Numbered from the stretch's first letter, positions 11,141-22,254 are shown. The stretch is 64,000 bases of DNA from Diploptera punctata (GCA_030220185.1 JASPKZ010003415.1:686001-750000); one strand, 5' to 3'. Notes: generated by a model not told the origin, from the letters alone. Program-made: numbers and translations.

Positions 11141-11695
11141 ACACTGAGCAACAAAAATACTTGTTTTTGTCTCAAAAAGAAAATATGTGATTCTGATAGT
11201 ATTTGTCTCCTGAATTCAAATATAATATCGGTTTTTCTCCATCAAGGAGATTTCTGAGAGACAGGCATTTATAATTTCAAACACTTTAATATTTTCTACA
11301 TTCGTAACTACACTATATTCGAACATTTGGACTCATCTATAAAGTAAGAAATGATGATTTTCTGCTATATTTCGCCTGTGGAGCATCCCTCTTCGAGGTC
11401 CAACAATAATCAGCCAGCATATTAGGATTCCTTTTGCCTTGATATATATTTTCCATAGCTGAAATCTCCTGGTGAAAGTGTTCCCCGTAATCATCGCTCA
11501 CTGCGCCAAGATAATAAATGGACGAAAAAAATGTTTATTAAACAAATAATTATTTTAATCCATTAAATGAAATTGAAGTAAAAAAACTGTGGGCGATGGA
11601 GATATTCCGAATACATATTTGAAAACACGATAAAAAACTGCATTAAATACAACTATTGGTACTCATGAGACAAAAGGCTCATGTTGACCAGTGTA
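11141..11695 (-). mobile_element. TIR element (MITE-2) copy 1 with residual coding tail
   Basis: The termini are inverted: ACACTGAGCAACA at 11141 and TGTTGACCAGTGT ending near 11694. Two other copies lie at 48300-48874 and 61268-61797. On the minus strand (about 11510 to 11380) a degenerate ORF reads AVSDDYGEHFHQEISAM and NPNMLADYCWTSKRD. I recall SDEHGERFHQDI-type sequence from uncharacterised repetitive proteins in arthropods and Hydra; that is memory, not a search result. It is probably an internally deleted DNA transposon. Confidence 0.6.
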
Positions 11696-11865
11696 GTCAA
11701 TTTTTCTCCATAACTAAATTTGTTCTCTGTAATTAGTAATTTTATTTTTATTTCTTCTTTAAATATAGAGCAAATCATCATAATTATTATACTGCATATA
11801 ATAATTTTATTATAAGTATAGCATATAATCACTTATATTGAATTTATTCAGGCATAAACCTAAGA

Positions 11866-12172
11866 CTACTATGTGGCGCAAGCGGTTAGACACTCTCTTC
11901 TCACTGCTGGGATCTCGGGTTCGAGACTCTGTCATTCCATGTGGGTTTCGTGATGGACGAAACAGAACTTGGGTAGGTTCTTTTTTTTCTCGGAGTTTCT
12001 CCCGTTTTTCCTGCTACAAGTGTCATTCCACCATTACTCCACGATTATCTCATCCGTACCAGTGACGGTGCGTGAGGCACTCTTGTCATTCACAGACCCC
12101 TCAAATATAGGAACCTCATATCATCCCTCGACCTGATCCGTAGTTAGACACGATCCGTAGTTGAGGATATAT
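11866..12172 (+). mobile_element. SINE-D copy with tRNA-like head
   Basis: The head contains A-box-like TGGCGCAAGCGG (11871-11882) and a B-box-like GGGTTCGAGACTC (about 11918-11930). A T-rich body with TCTCGGAGTTTCTCCCG and TTCCACCATTACTCC follows. The body is shared with the degenerate copy at 4.9-5.1 kb. Confidence 0.65.
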
Positions 12173-12260
12173 TTATTTACACATATAAGTCTAATTATTT
12201 TTCAATTTATCCAATCTGGTTTAGTAGTAAATAAGGCCTTCAAGTCTTTTATTTGAAATA

Positions 12261-12372
12261 AGATATTAAATATGAAATTGGTACCTGGCCTCCATATTCG
12301 AATTACTTGATGAAGTTTAATAATTAAGTTGAGGACAACTGACTTACCAGGTACCAATAATATTTAATATCT
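12261..12372. repeat. Short palindromic hairpin
   Basis: The left arm at 12261-12288 and the right arm at 12347-12372 are inverted (AGATATTAAATAT...TTGGTACCTGG against CCAGGTACCAA...ATATTTAATATCT) with a 58-base loop. It could be a tiny foldback element or MITE remnant. Confidence 0.6.
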
Positions 12373-12532
12373 CATTAGTTATTACATAACCTCAACGGCG
12401 CTTCAATATGAATTTTAAAAGTATTGATTATATTTGCCAGACAAAATAAAGATATTAGGCCTATTATTACTTTCGGTATTCTGTCTATCGTTATCCAATA
12501 ATAACAAAAACAACAAATATAACACAAAACAA

Positions 12533-12604
<72 letters not shown>
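12533..12604. repeat. (AAT)n microsatellite
   Basis: An uninterrupted AAT run; poly-Asn open frames through it are artefacts. Confidence 0.95.
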
Positions 12605-12606
<2 letters not shown>

Positions 12607-12689
12607 TCATCATTCTAATACTATGTACCCACTATGTAAATAGGTTATGTGATGCATGTAATATGACCACAGTAATGGTGCAAGCTGAT

Positions 12690-12695
12690 AAATAA

Positions 12696-12761
<66 letters not shown>

Positions 12762-12845
12762 TTTATTTTCCCTGGAACAATTAAGGCCACCATTGAACAA
12801 GTTTAGACAAAATTTGCAAGAGTTAGTCCTATAGCTAAGTTCCAA
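12690..12845 (-). mobile_element. CR1-like LINE-D 3' end with (ATT)n tail
   Basis: On the minus strand the sequence ends GGCCTTAATTGTTCC...GGAAAATAAAG followed by (TTA)n (12695-12760). This resembles the 3' terminus and microsatellite tail of the CR1-like element at 21.1-21.2 kb. It explains this trinucleotide run as a LINE tail. Confidence 0.5.
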
Positions 12846-12879
12846 TATTTAAGCAAATTGAATGTCTAAATATAATTAA

Positions 12880-14258
12880 CTAATTCATTGCCACTACGGA
12901 ACCCGTATGTTCATTGCTGCGCGGACATAAACTCTCCATACATCCCTATCTTGAGCCTATTTTTTTTAGTCATCCCCTCTATATATAAAACAAGTTTGGG
13001 GAAAATAATCCTATATACTCAATCTAGGATTTAAAGAGAGATCAGGGCTTGCTTGGTTCAGGTTAGGGGCATGGAATTTTCTGAAAATTAGCGACGATCA
13101 CGATATGCGAATATGTCCAATGTGCGGGAGCTTTGAAGACGAGATACATATATTAGGAAAATGTAACGATTTAGAATATTGGAGGCATCAGTTATTACCG
13201 GAAAGATTTCTAAATTCAAATCGTGTGAAAGATTGGCAAGTTACGACTTACTGGTAAACCTAATTTAAATAAAATATTGGTCTTGTAAACCAAAAATAAG
13301 TTAATCTTTTAGAATTTCAAGGAAGGGACATCCCTTCATAAATCCAGAAAATTGGATAAACTTGGGCAGATTTCTGGACAAAACGCGGAAAATAAGAAAA
13401 ACACTTATTCAGGAATAAATAAATATGTTAACAAATTGCAATACCATTAATTATTAATAATTCTACATAACTAAGTTAATGTATAATGTAATTGTATTGA
13501 TATCTAATTGTAACATTATTGTGTTTTCTTTTTTTATTGTTTTAAGTATATTATTACCAAACATCAACTTATTGTAACGGACTGTCAACAGCACATACGT
13601 CTTACTGCCCGTGCGATCCATATTTGTAAATAACATTGTATGTATCTTACTTTTAGTTTAATCAAGTCCTTATGTATGTATATACTTTTTTAAATCATGG
13701 TTAATATTATTCTCCCACCTCATTCTTGGTTTTTCAACTGATGGTTTTTGCCTCTGGTTTTCCTACAAGAAGCTTTCACGCCCCTCTTTTATTCCCCATT
13801 CGTATCATGTGTACTGCCCATCGCAGTGTACGATACTTAACTGTTATTATTATGTATAGTTTCCTAAGAAGATCATGTAGCTCACTGTTATGTAATGTTC
13901 TCCATTCGTCTGCCTGTTCATCTCTCTTTGGTCCAAAAATGCTCCTAAGAACTTTATTCTCAAATGTTTTCTCCTCCCTTAAAGTAACAACCCATGTTTC
14001 CAATCCATATAATATAACTAGAAGAATAACAGTTTTATATATTTTCAGTTTAATATTTTTTAGATAAGTTGGGACGACAAGAGTTCTCATAATATATAAC
14101 AGCATACTTAACCAGAACTGATCCTATGTTTAATTTCTTTGTTCACCTCATTCCTGTTTATAATTATTGTTCCTAGACATTTGAATTCAGCCACTTCTTC
14201 AGAATTCCCCTAATTTTTAATGAACTGTCCATTTCCGTTATAATAATAGTTAGTAAGT
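12880..14258 (-). pseudogene. LINE-B 3' copy, interrupted by LINE-C
   Basis: The pieces 13673-14258 and 12880-12985 join into the 3' third of LINE-B on the minus strand. It encodes GNGQFIKN-like sequence, EEVAEFKCLGTIIINRNE, then a region resembling LKIYKTVILLVILYGLETW, ENKVLRSIFGPKRDEQ and HNSELHDLLRK. It ends in the conserved 3'UTR start (CGCGCGGACATAA-like). Frameshifts and stops are present. LINE-C (12988-13672) sits between the pieces. Confidence 0.8.
12988..13672 (+). mobile_element. LINE-C 3' copy 1, nested in LINE-B
   Basis: This matches the C-terminus and 3'UTR of the element at 49.2-50.9 kb: SDDHDMRICPMCGSFEDEIH, ILGKCNDLEYW, then a degraded ENWINLGRFLDKTRKIRKT. The 3'UTR contains TTGTAACGGACTGTCAACAG. 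A short AT-rich repeat (TATATA) on both sides may be the target duplication. The copy is 5' truncated and frameshifted near 13230-13330. Confidence 0.8.
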
Positions 14259-14496
14259 AAAAGGTTCGCCTGAGTGGTCACTGATTCAATCTTTGCTGTA
14301 TTCGTTTAGAGTTGTTGATATTTCGGCACTTCGGTATATGGTTCCGTTTGCACCTGCCGCCGCACAAAGCACAGATACACTTCTCAACTACTTGTTTTCA
14401 CACACTTTGTGATGGAAAACTCCATTTCCATTATATAATGTATTGCTAATATTTATAACATTTATAAGTCAACTCTCATTGCAATAAAAATAAAAG

Positions 14497-14656
14497 AAAA
14501 AATAACTCAGTGGAAAGATATAACTCAGGAGTGAGACAAGGTTGTGGCCTCTCCCCTCTACTTTTTAACATATATATGAATGTCATTGTAAAATACTTTA
14601 GAGAAACAAAACATGGAAGTATCACTATCAATAGAAATTTAAAATTAGATATAATA
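14497..14656 (+). pseudogene. LINE-F RT fragment, left half
   Basis: It encodes RT motif B (SGVRQGCGLSPLLFNIYM) and continues to LKLDII, where the coding is cut by the Penelope-like insertion. The frame resumes with LFADDLVLLAT after the insertion, so the host LINE was a single RT domain split between motifs B and C. Confidence 0.85.
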
Positions 14657-14717
14657 ATCCATATTTGGTTCGTCTTCCGGGCTTATAGGCCGTGGTCTGG
14701 TTGTCTTCTTACTCGAC

Positions 14718-14749
14718 GTTTCGTCTACTGCTGCGGTAGTCATCATCAG
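14718..14749 (-). ncRNA. Hammerhead-ribozyme-like core in PLE end
   Basis: On the minus strand CTGATGA (14749-14743) is followed by a stem-loop (ACTACCGCAGCAGTAG) and GAAAC (14722-14718). This order, CUGANGA - stem II - GAAA, is the conserved hammerhead core, and Penelope-like elements are known to carry such ribozymes. Stems I and III were not modelled. Confidence 0.55.
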
Positions 14750-14817
14750 GAGATACTGCGTGCTCTCTGTGAACTCCTCAACAGTCGGCGGCAGACTGGC
14801 TGGTCGTTAGATAAGAT

Positions 14818-16949
14818 AAGATAATGTGTGTGGAAGTGCTGGACCGTCCTTTTTTGCTTGCCTCTCAACCAGCCAAGCAAGCACCCGGCTTCCCGGGAGC
14901 CTACTTGGCAGCCGAGGGTTTGCAGGTTGGAACCTAGCACCTCCGGCTGCTATAGGGTCTTACATGCCCTCTTCAGCCCTTTGTTTTTAGTCGTCGATGT
15001 TTGAGCGAATATCCACTGCCGAATCCGACTGGCCGCAGATCGGTCGTCAAAGATCCGATTGTCGGGCATCACCAAGCCTCGCAGACGCTGGTCGATTCCA
15101 ATGATCTAGGTGTTCGCCGATCATGCCGCCGGGAGGAAGACTGCAACAGCCGCAAAAGCCGCCAAGCCCCGAAAGGGCAAGGACGGGAGGGCAATCCGCC
15201 ATTCCATCCAGAAACGGCTACCTCAGGATTTAGCTGATCTAATTTGTAATTTAGAATTTTGAAAGAAAAAATTTGGGAGGGTTTTGATTTACTGGTGGAC
15301 TCAAAGGGACCACTCCGACATTTGTCTTATCGCCAAGGGAAACCACCGAAAACCTTGGCAGAGTGGCTTGAATTTAATTAAAGCAAAGCCAGATTAATCA
15401 GCGTTGTTATTGGCTCCAAGGCAATTTACCAGTAGGAGACATATTTGTCAGGAGGGCTGGAGCTCTTCCTGTCTGCATAAGATTCAGGAGGGCTGGCGCT
15501 CATCCTGTCTTCGTCATGGACTGACGTACACTCTACTAAGAAAGTGCGTTTTGCATGATCAAGTTCTATGCATATGAGCAGCGAATCTGGATCAGTTTCT
15601 AGTTCCTCAACTAGTTTGTCTATCACTTCATTTGTGATTAGACCATCCCTTTTAGAGGGGTTGGTTTGCACCGACCTACTCTTTTTTAACGGATCCATGG
15701 TCGTTTGAGTGCCAATGGTCACGTTTTTTGGTTCGGGTGAGATTATGGACTCACCCAAGGCCTTGATTTGCAAGGTATTTTCTTCCCGAGCCTGTTTGGT
15801 CCCGGTACGTTTTCTTTTTCGCTTAGTGCCAGTTGTAGCGCTAAGATTTGTGTTCTGGACGGGCTCAGGTCGGAGAGCAGCTGGCTCAGTCTGATCTGAG
15901 TTGTTGGGTAAGACAGTGGGATCAAGTTCCACCAAATCTGTCTTATTATTGGTAGCAGGTGTGACCTGTACTACCTTCTTTGGCAGTCGTCGATATGGCT
16001 CGATTTTCACTTTGTAGTGAAGGAGCCTACGGAGCTGCAGCAGATCAGTGATCCTTGGGCCATCCTTCAGAGTGACCACAAACATGGGCAGTGGGCTCTT
16101 GGTCTTTCCGGACGTCATGTTGACAACCGTCAAGGCCTCGAACCCATTGGCCTTCAAGTCACTCCGAATGAGGGATGGTTCAATGATATGATCTATTCCT
16201 TTGATGACTACTCTCCTTGTAGCCTGGTGTTTTTCTTCCGTACAGAAGGGGATGTTATGTTGCTTCAGCAGTTGCTGGTACTTGTTGTAGGCTGAAACTG
16301 AATTCAGCCTGACCCTTGTACCGAACCTGGTATTCTCACAAATGAATGCGAGAGGTTCGGATTTGTGGAATTCCTCGTTCGCTTTTGCCAGTAGACAGGT
16401 ATAGACCCGAAGTACCAGCAGGGAAGAGGTCCTCGTTTTTATTGGGAGCGAGTCCTTCGACTTCAAACCTCCACAGGCCCCTTCATTATGAGATCATGAG
16501 TCCTCTGGGGGCAGGGAGACGACAAGTTGGGACTCGACTTTCTCAGCAGCCGTGGCTGATGTTTTTGCTGACGCGGCGGCTTCCCATGTTAGATTTGTGT
16601 ATCGCTGGTAGTCCTCCTGATGTTGTTTTGGAGATTCTTTGCTGCTTTTATACTTACCGAACTTGGGCATCTTGGTTTGCGTAGCTTGAAGACTGCTGAC
16701 CAATCAGGTGTTGATATGGTGCTGGCTTATATACTGCGTAGAAGCACTTGTAGCAAGCTGGCCAATCAGGAAAGGCGGATGATTACTGGCTGTTTTACAG
16801 TCCAGCAGTTGTTCAACAGACCGTTGCCTGGGCTCTGGTCGTTGGTTTATGAAGGAAGATCCCTGAAGATTCTTCTTCTTCTTCTTTTCTTCTTGGAAGC
16901 CTCTCTGCCTCTGCCTGCCTCTCTGCCTGTTGGAAACTGTCTCTCTATT
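14818..16949 (-). mobile_element. ORF1-only retroelement ('half-LINE') nested in the PLE
   Basis: Compared with the 29.1-kb PLE copy, the PLE 3' region is split between 'TTTCCAAC' and 'GACCAGCC'. The extra ~2.1 kb runs on the minus strand from about 16949. It comprises a 5' leader, one long gag-like ORF (16670-15426), a ~600-bp 3' region, and a terminal (TTATC)3-like repeat at about 14818-14835, which looks like a LINE tail. A 3-4 base duplication (AAC) may flank it. No endonuclease or RT is present. The segment is visibly richer in G+C than its surroundings. Confidence 0.65.
15426..16670 (-). pseudogene. Gag-like ORF1 (Jockey-type), one in-frame stop
   Basis: The reading starts at the ATG at 16670 (MPKFGKYKSSKE), a better start than the upstream non-ATG codons. 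It runs about 414 codons to 15426 in one frame, broken only by a TGA at 16494-16496. The N-terminal part is Ala/Lys-rich. The centre (about 16180-15960) reads RRVVIKGIDHII...DLKANGFEALTVVNM...PLPMFVVTLKD...LLHYKVKIEPYRR, which matches the pattern of the RNA-binding domain (PRE_C2HC-like) of Jockey-clade ORF1 proteins. The CCHC zinc knuckles that normally follow are missing. Instead there is an NLS-like TKRKRKRTGTK and an acidic tail with an imperfect repeat (DRMSASPPES / DRKSSSPPDK). No RT neighbour is present, so any mobility would need help in trans. The assignment rests on pattern memory, not a search. Confidence 0.65.
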
Positions 16950-16954
16950 TATAG

Positions 16955-17200
16955 CTAAACCCCGGGTGGTGGGGGGGGTTTCTCGCGGACCGAGGTTTGT
17001 GCTGTGGTGCCGTTTGCAGAAGTCATAGGCTTCGTTGTCGTGTTATGCAGTGCTGGGATCCAAATTTTGTTTATCTTCATGGTTTCTTCTTTTTTGTTGA
17101 AGGAATTTTTATGTTTATGTATTTCAATGGCTTCTCTGTATAGTCTGGTGTAGTAATGTGATGTTTGTGATAATACCTGAACGAACCAAATATGGATCAA
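16955..17200 (-). pseudogene. PLE C-terminal (GIY-YIG region end) fragment
   Basis: The minus strand reads ATCCATATTTGG... as IHIWFVQVL, then HYYTRLYREAIEIHKHKNSF and MKINKIWIPALHNT, and stops at about 16955. The YREAIEIHKHxxxFN ... KIWxPAL pattern is what I know from the extreme C-terminus of Penelope-like proteins carrying a GIY-YIG endonuclease. The catalytic GIY-YIG motif and the RT are absent, so this is a 5'-truncated remnant. A TATA-like CTATAAATAGAGAGAC follows directly (about 16940-16955) and is conserved in the 29.3-kb copy. Confidence 0.75.
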
Positions 17201-17227
17201 GACGCCGGCCGTGAAAGCCTACAATTA

Positions 17228-17960
17228 TAGATATAATATTGTTTGCAGATGATCTTGTTTTACTAGCAACATCTGAAGATGATTTACAATGGTCAGTACA
17301 TAATTTAATTTGATAGCCCAGAAATATTCAATGGAAATATCTACCAATAAAACTAAAATAATGGCCTTTTGTGGAAAATCACCATTACCAAGCAAAATTT
17401 GTTTAAATAACAAAATTTTAGAGAGAGTTAATGAGTTTACTTATTTAGGATATAAACTCTCTTTTGTTGAAAATTTGGATTTGCCAGAGAAAATTGTGAA
17501 ATTCAACAAATCAATGGGAATCATTAATAGAGTTTTCATTAGTGCAAAAATCAACTTTATCAAATAATGGCTCGACCAGTCCTATGTTATGAGAGTGAAG
17601 CGTAGACTATAAGGACGAGAGATGAAATGTATGCGCCGAACAGCTGGCTACAACAAATGGGATCGAAAGAAAAATGTAGAAATCCTTCAAGAACTTAATG
17701 TGTCACCAATACAGGACTACATCTAGATCCAGGATCCCCAAGGCAATAATGAACTACTGTCCAAATGGGAAACAGTTACTTGGTCGACCTATGAAAAGAT
17801 GGCACGAAAACCGCTTTCTCAGGCCGTAACAGGTTGGAATTACATTCAATTATATTATTAACAGTAATATACCTCTATTTTGGTTTCAACCAAAAATAGA
17901 ATTAGGGTAAATTAATACATCTTCTAGGACTAATACCTGGCAGGATGATGATGATGAATG
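17228..17960 (+). pseudogene. LINE-F RT fragment, right half
   Basis: This part resumes with RT motif C (LFADDLVLLATSEDDLQ), then KYSMEISTNKTKIMAF, LERVNEFTYLGYKLS and IVKFNKSMGIINRVF. After frameshifts it continues as MRRTAGYNKWDRKKN and a degraded C-terminus. A (GAT)n tail near 17950-17957 matches the tail of the family copy at 26.13 kb. Together with 14497-14656 it forms one interrupted element. Confidence 0.8.
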
Positions 17961-18768
17961 TATTTCTATTATACTCGTAAAAATATTAGTGTTCATTTAT
18001 TCTTAAGTTGACGAATAAAGATAATAACGCAGAGTATCCCTTCTTTAAATTTACTATTCAGAAACTAAACGTATTCAATTCTAAAATTGGTAAAACATGC
18101 TGCTGCTGCTGATGGTTTATGACGGTGACAAGGCATTGTCCGTGTGCTGCATTCTGTACCCCCTGGATAATCATGGCAGCCAAATTCATTTCTGGCTATC
18201 ATGATTGGGTTGTGTTTCATTGTTACCCTAGCCATATGGCGGAAAGAGAAAACGCTCACTGTGTTTACAAAGAGACCTAAAACACGTTTGGGGAAAAGAA
18301 TATTATATACTCAATCTAGGATTTAAAGAGAGATCAGGGCTTTCTTGGTTTAGGCTACGGGCGTGGAAATTTCTAAAAATTAGCGACGATCACGATATGC
18401 GAATATGTCCAAAGTGCGGGCACTTTTAAGATGAGATACATATATTAGGAAAGTGTGATGATTTAGAATATTGGAGACGTCAGTTATTACCGGAAAGATT
18501 TCTAAATTCAAATCGGGAAAGATTGGCATGCTACGAGTTATTGGTAAATCCAGAAAATTGGATAAACTTGGGTAAATTTTTGGACAAAACGCGGAAAATA
18601 AGAACAACACTCATTCATGAATAAATATGTTATGAAAATGCAATACCATTAATTCTTATTAATTCTACATAACTTAATTAGTGTATAATGCTATTGTATT
18701 ATTATGTAACTGTAATATTATTGTGTTTTCTTTATGTAATTGTAATGTTATTTTTTTTCTTTATACTA

Positions 18769-21163
18769 CATATAAATTATGCGCAATTAATTGATGACGC
18801 TGCAAAACTACCTTGGAACAACATATGGACACTTAGGACTGTAGACGAGAAAGTTGAAAATTTTAATGACATGATTTTACAATTGTATGACAAACACGCA
18901 CCTATCAAGACTAGACGTATAAACAGACCACCTGCACCCTGGATGTCTGATAATATCCGCTTGCTTATGACAGAGAGAGACGCAGCATTTAGGAAATACA
19001 GGAGGAACAAAGAACTGACAGACATACAAACATCTGAGGAATAAAGTCAACCAGACTGTAAGGAATGCAAAACTAAAATATGCCCATACTATTATTACAC
19101 AATCTATGTCCAACTCAGCTGACATGTGGAAAAATTTAAAATCAATAGGCCTCTGTCAAAATAAACTACAGGTAGAAACAGCTGACCTACCACTAGATGA
19201 GTTGAATGACCATTTTACCCGCCTCCCTTCTGACAACACCTCACAACAAAAACAACAGACAATAGATGAACTAATGTCATATTCCCAACCTACCCGAGAC
19301 AAATTCTTTTTTTCCTATATCTCACCTGATGACGCCAAAAGAGCAGTATTACGTATTAAATCTAAAACCACAAGGAATAGACAATATAACAATAACTCTC
19401 CTGCAAAAAATAATAGACATTATTCTCCCAACAATAACCCACATTTTTAATGCCTCTATAATGACCGGGACTTATCCCAGACTCTGGAAAATGGCTCTAG
19501 TTCGTCCTACACCGAAATCAAACACTCCCACAACACTCGATGATTATAGACCAATTAGTATTCTTCCCTGTTTATCTAAAGCACTGGAACACATAATACA
19601 CTCACAGTTAACAGACTACCTCACCACACACGACTTACTTGATGAACATCAGTCTGGTTTTAGAACAGGACATCACACAAGTACTGCACTACTTGACATT
19701 GTAGAGGACATAAGAGACTCAATGGACAAAAGCAAACTCACCGCAATAGTCCTACTCGACTACAGCAAAGCCTTTGACACAGTAGATATAGACTTAATGC
19801 TAGCGAGACTAAAGACACTACATCTGTCGGAAAACTGCCTTGATTGGTTTGCATCTTACCTCACTAATCGTCAGCAATCAGTTTCTGTTAATAATCGCAT
19901 TTCTTCCTGGCGCTTGGTGAGGAAAGGGGTACCTCAAGGCGGCGTCCTCGCTCCTCTTCTCTTCTCGATTTATATTAATGACGTGACCAAGAAACTACAA
20001 AACTGCAAGCATCATCTTTACGCCGACGACCTACAGATTTACACACACTTTAGGCCTGACGAAATTAACGAATATATTGACAAAGTAAACACTGACCTCA
20101 GGCATATATCTTTATGGTCCAGACAATATGGGCTGAAACTAAATGTAAACAAAACGCAAGCAATAATTATCGGACATCCAAGGCTATTACACCTCATAAA
20201 CAATGGCAATATGCCGGCTGTCATATTAGATAATGAACAAATTCCTTATACCGACGTCGTTAAAAACTTGGGATTTTACTTAGATTCTAATTTAAAATGG
20301 CATGAGCAAGTAAAACAAACATCTAAAAGGATCTTCTCCATAATGCATTCCCTAAAGCGACTTAAACATTTTCTTCCTACAACTCTTAAAAGAATTTTAA
20401 TCCAAACTTTAGTGATGCCGCATTTTGACTACTGTGACGTTCTACTAACTGACATAAGTGACGGATTGTCGGACAAACTGCAGCGTGTCCATAATATGTG
20501 TATCAGATTCATATTTAATGTTCGAAAATACGATCAACATTTCTCCATTATTCCACGAATTGTCATGGCTACATCTAAAAGAGAGAAGAAAATCGCACTG
20601 TCTAATTCTCCTATTTAAGATCCTACATACCTCGATTCCCAATTATTTATCATCCCGTTTCCAGTATCTATCCTCAAACCATAACTTAAACACAAGATCA
20701 CAACATAGTCTCTTACTTAATATACCGCAACATAGGACATCACATCACTCCATGTCATATACCATCTCCACTTCTCGCAACTGGAATTCCCTACCACAAG
20801 AAATAAGGGGCTGCCGGACATTGGCATCTTTTAAAAGAAATCTAAATTTATATTTGCTCTAAACTCGACTTCATTATTATCCAGTGTAAGATATATATAT
20901 TAATTGGTGTTTCCCGTATAATGTATCATATTTATATTATTATTATTATTATTATTATTACTATTATTATTATTATCGTATCATTATTGTTATTACCCTA
21001 TGAAATGTTGTTTGTACATGACATTTACATTGCTACATTTATTGTATCTTTAACTGTTTATAATTAGTACAGTGAATATCTATATTTGTCGAATATTTAT
21101 TTGTATTTGTGCTGGTTGAGTGGAAGAGAGGGCCTTATGGCCTTAACTCTGCCAGAATAAATA

Positions 21164-21196
<33 letters not shown>
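18769..21196 (+). pseudogene. CR1-like LINE-D with RT, three frameshifts
   Basis: This is a 5'-truncated non-LTR retrotransposon. 18769-19030 encodes the linker region (PWMSDNIRLLMTERDAAFRK). The frame shifts near 19030 (RNKVNQTVRNAKLKYA), near 19360 and near 20535. The RT spans about 19480-20300: RPISILPCLSKALEH, motif A VLLDYSKAFDTVD, motif B GVPQGGVLAPLLFSIYIND, motif C LYADDLQIYTH. The C-terminus (LSWLHLKERRKSHCLILLF, NTRSQHSLLL, RNWNSLPQEIRGCRTLASFK) stops at 20862. The 3'UTR ends GGCCTTAACTCTGCCAGAAT with an (ATT)n tail. The Jockey-superfamily/CR1-like assignment is by motif style. It lies inside the LINE-C 3'UTR. Confidence 0.85.
20935..20976. repeat. (ATT)n microsatellite inside the LINE-D 3'UTR
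   Basis: An interrupted ATT run within the CR1-like 3'UTR, separate from the terminal ATT tail at 21170-21195. Confidence 0.85.
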
Positions 21197-21198
<2 letters not shown>

Positions 21199-21345
21199 AT
21201 TATTACTTTATTGTAACGGACTGTCAACAGCACGTACGGCTTACTGCCCGTGCGACCCATATTTGTAAATAATATTGTAAATAATATTGTAAATATCTTA
21301 CTTTTCGTCTAATAAAGTCCTATTACTACTAGTTCACCTGTTAGT

Positions 21346-21843
21346 CAATAGTTAGGTAAATTGTGGATTTCACCACTCCATGACAGGGCGTCAGAAACTG
21401 CATCGTCGGCAAGCAGAGTCCGAAAGCCGAACATTGCAGAATGAGCCTCACTATTCCGGGTGAGTGACCTCGCACAATTCATTTGGTAGCCCATCTCTCA
21501 ATGGTATTAACCTATAGAAAGCATAAGTTAAATAATTTGTTCATGAAGAGAAACCTTTCTACTGTGTTTAAACCAGCCAATAAAGGCTGTACACCCTGGA
21601 CAAATATCTCAGCATTTACATTTAGAGTTGGTTGAGGTATCTATCGACTCTGGGCTTGAACTGTGTTGTTCCTATTTTGGTTTTGGGAAGAAGTGATTAA
21701 TTTCTCGTGCCAGTTATTTAACTGTGACGGACCGCAGTGAAAACGAATAATCTAAAACTGAATATGTTATTACTATAATATCGTGTAATTTGACACAATT
21801 TCCCAGTCAAATATACCCTTTGCTTTTCTAATGTTGTATTAAC
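21346..21843. other. Unassigned stretch
   Basis: Moderately GC-richer in 21360-21480. No ORF or repeat match is recognised. Confidence 0.35.
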
Positions 21844-21851
21844 AAAGTCAA

Positions 21852-22199
21852 GTCCCGCGCCGTAGCCGAGCGGTTAAGGTAGGAAGCCTTGGCGCAGAGC
21901 TACGGGACTTGCGCTGGTTCGAGTCTCCATGGGGGAAGAAATTTTCTCATGGTATTTCGGCCAGTATGGGACCGGTGCCCACCCAGCATCGTGAGGCAAT
22001 TGAGTAGCTACAATAAGTAGCGGCTCCAGGTTGAGGAACCAGCTATAACGGCTGGGGGACTCGACATGCTAACCACATGTCACCCCTACACTGGCTGTTG
22101 ATCATCCACCTCTGTGATTGACACATGTGGATGTGAAGGGCCAGCAGCCGGCTGGTAAAAGGGCAACCGCTGAAGAGTGGAAAGACCCTCAATCGGAAA
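21852..22199 (+). mobile_element. SINE-A copy 1, tRNA-derived, with target duplication
   Basis: The head carries a good A box TAGCCGAGCGG (21863-21873) and B box GGTTCGAGTCT (21916-21926), resembling a Leu/Ser-type tRNA. The ~270-bp body (CATGGTATTTCGGCCAGTAT, CAGCCGGCTGGTAAAAGGG) ends at CAATCGGAA. Flanking repeats AAAGTCAA occur at 21844-21851 and 22200-22207. It is nearly identical to the copy at 26.7 kb, so both look recent. Confidence 0.9.
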
Positions 22200-22254
22200 A
22201 AAGTCAAATGAATTAAATCAATGTATCTTAGAGGTTAGGCCCTTTATTGTAATA

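Larger units (their letters stand above)
14657..17227 (-). mobile_element. Penelope-like element (PLE) with nested ORF1-only element
   Basis: This 2571-bp insertion is flanked by exact 11-bp duplications TAGATATAATA (14646-14656 and 17228-17238). On the minus strand the 5' end (17227-16950) encodes a PLE-type C-terminus. The 3' end (14817-14657) carries a hammerhead-like motif. Short inverted ends face each other (ATCCATATTTGGTTCG at 14657, its complement near 17178-17193). The outer end GTAGGCTTTCACGGCCGG is shared with the PLE pieces at 24.0 and 29.1 kb. A GC-richer element fills 14818-16949. Confidence 0.8.
18244..21345 (+). mobile_element. LINE-C 3' copy 2, interrupted by CR1-like LINE-D
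   Basis: Bases 18244-18768 encode the LINE-C C-terminus (KHVWGKEYYILNLGFKERS-like, DDHDMRICPKCGH, LERFLNSN-like, ENWINLGKFLDKTRKIRTT) ending HE-stop at 18624, with one internal stop at 18427. The 3'UTR is cut at about 18768 and resumes at 21197 (TTGTAACGGACTGTCAACAG, CTAATAAAGTCC, a short CTA-type tail) up to 21345. Confidence 0.8.

Noticed and set aside
12434..12643. Poly-Asn ORF, and similar poly-Ile/Leu ORFs at 12.7, 24.1, 37.8, 53.4, 61.0 and 62.8 kb
   Set aside because: Translations of AAT/ATT microsatellites.
15001..15237. Plus-strand 78-codon ORF in the GC-richer insert
   Set aside because: Shadow of the 3' region of the ORF1-only element; no motif and wrong strand.
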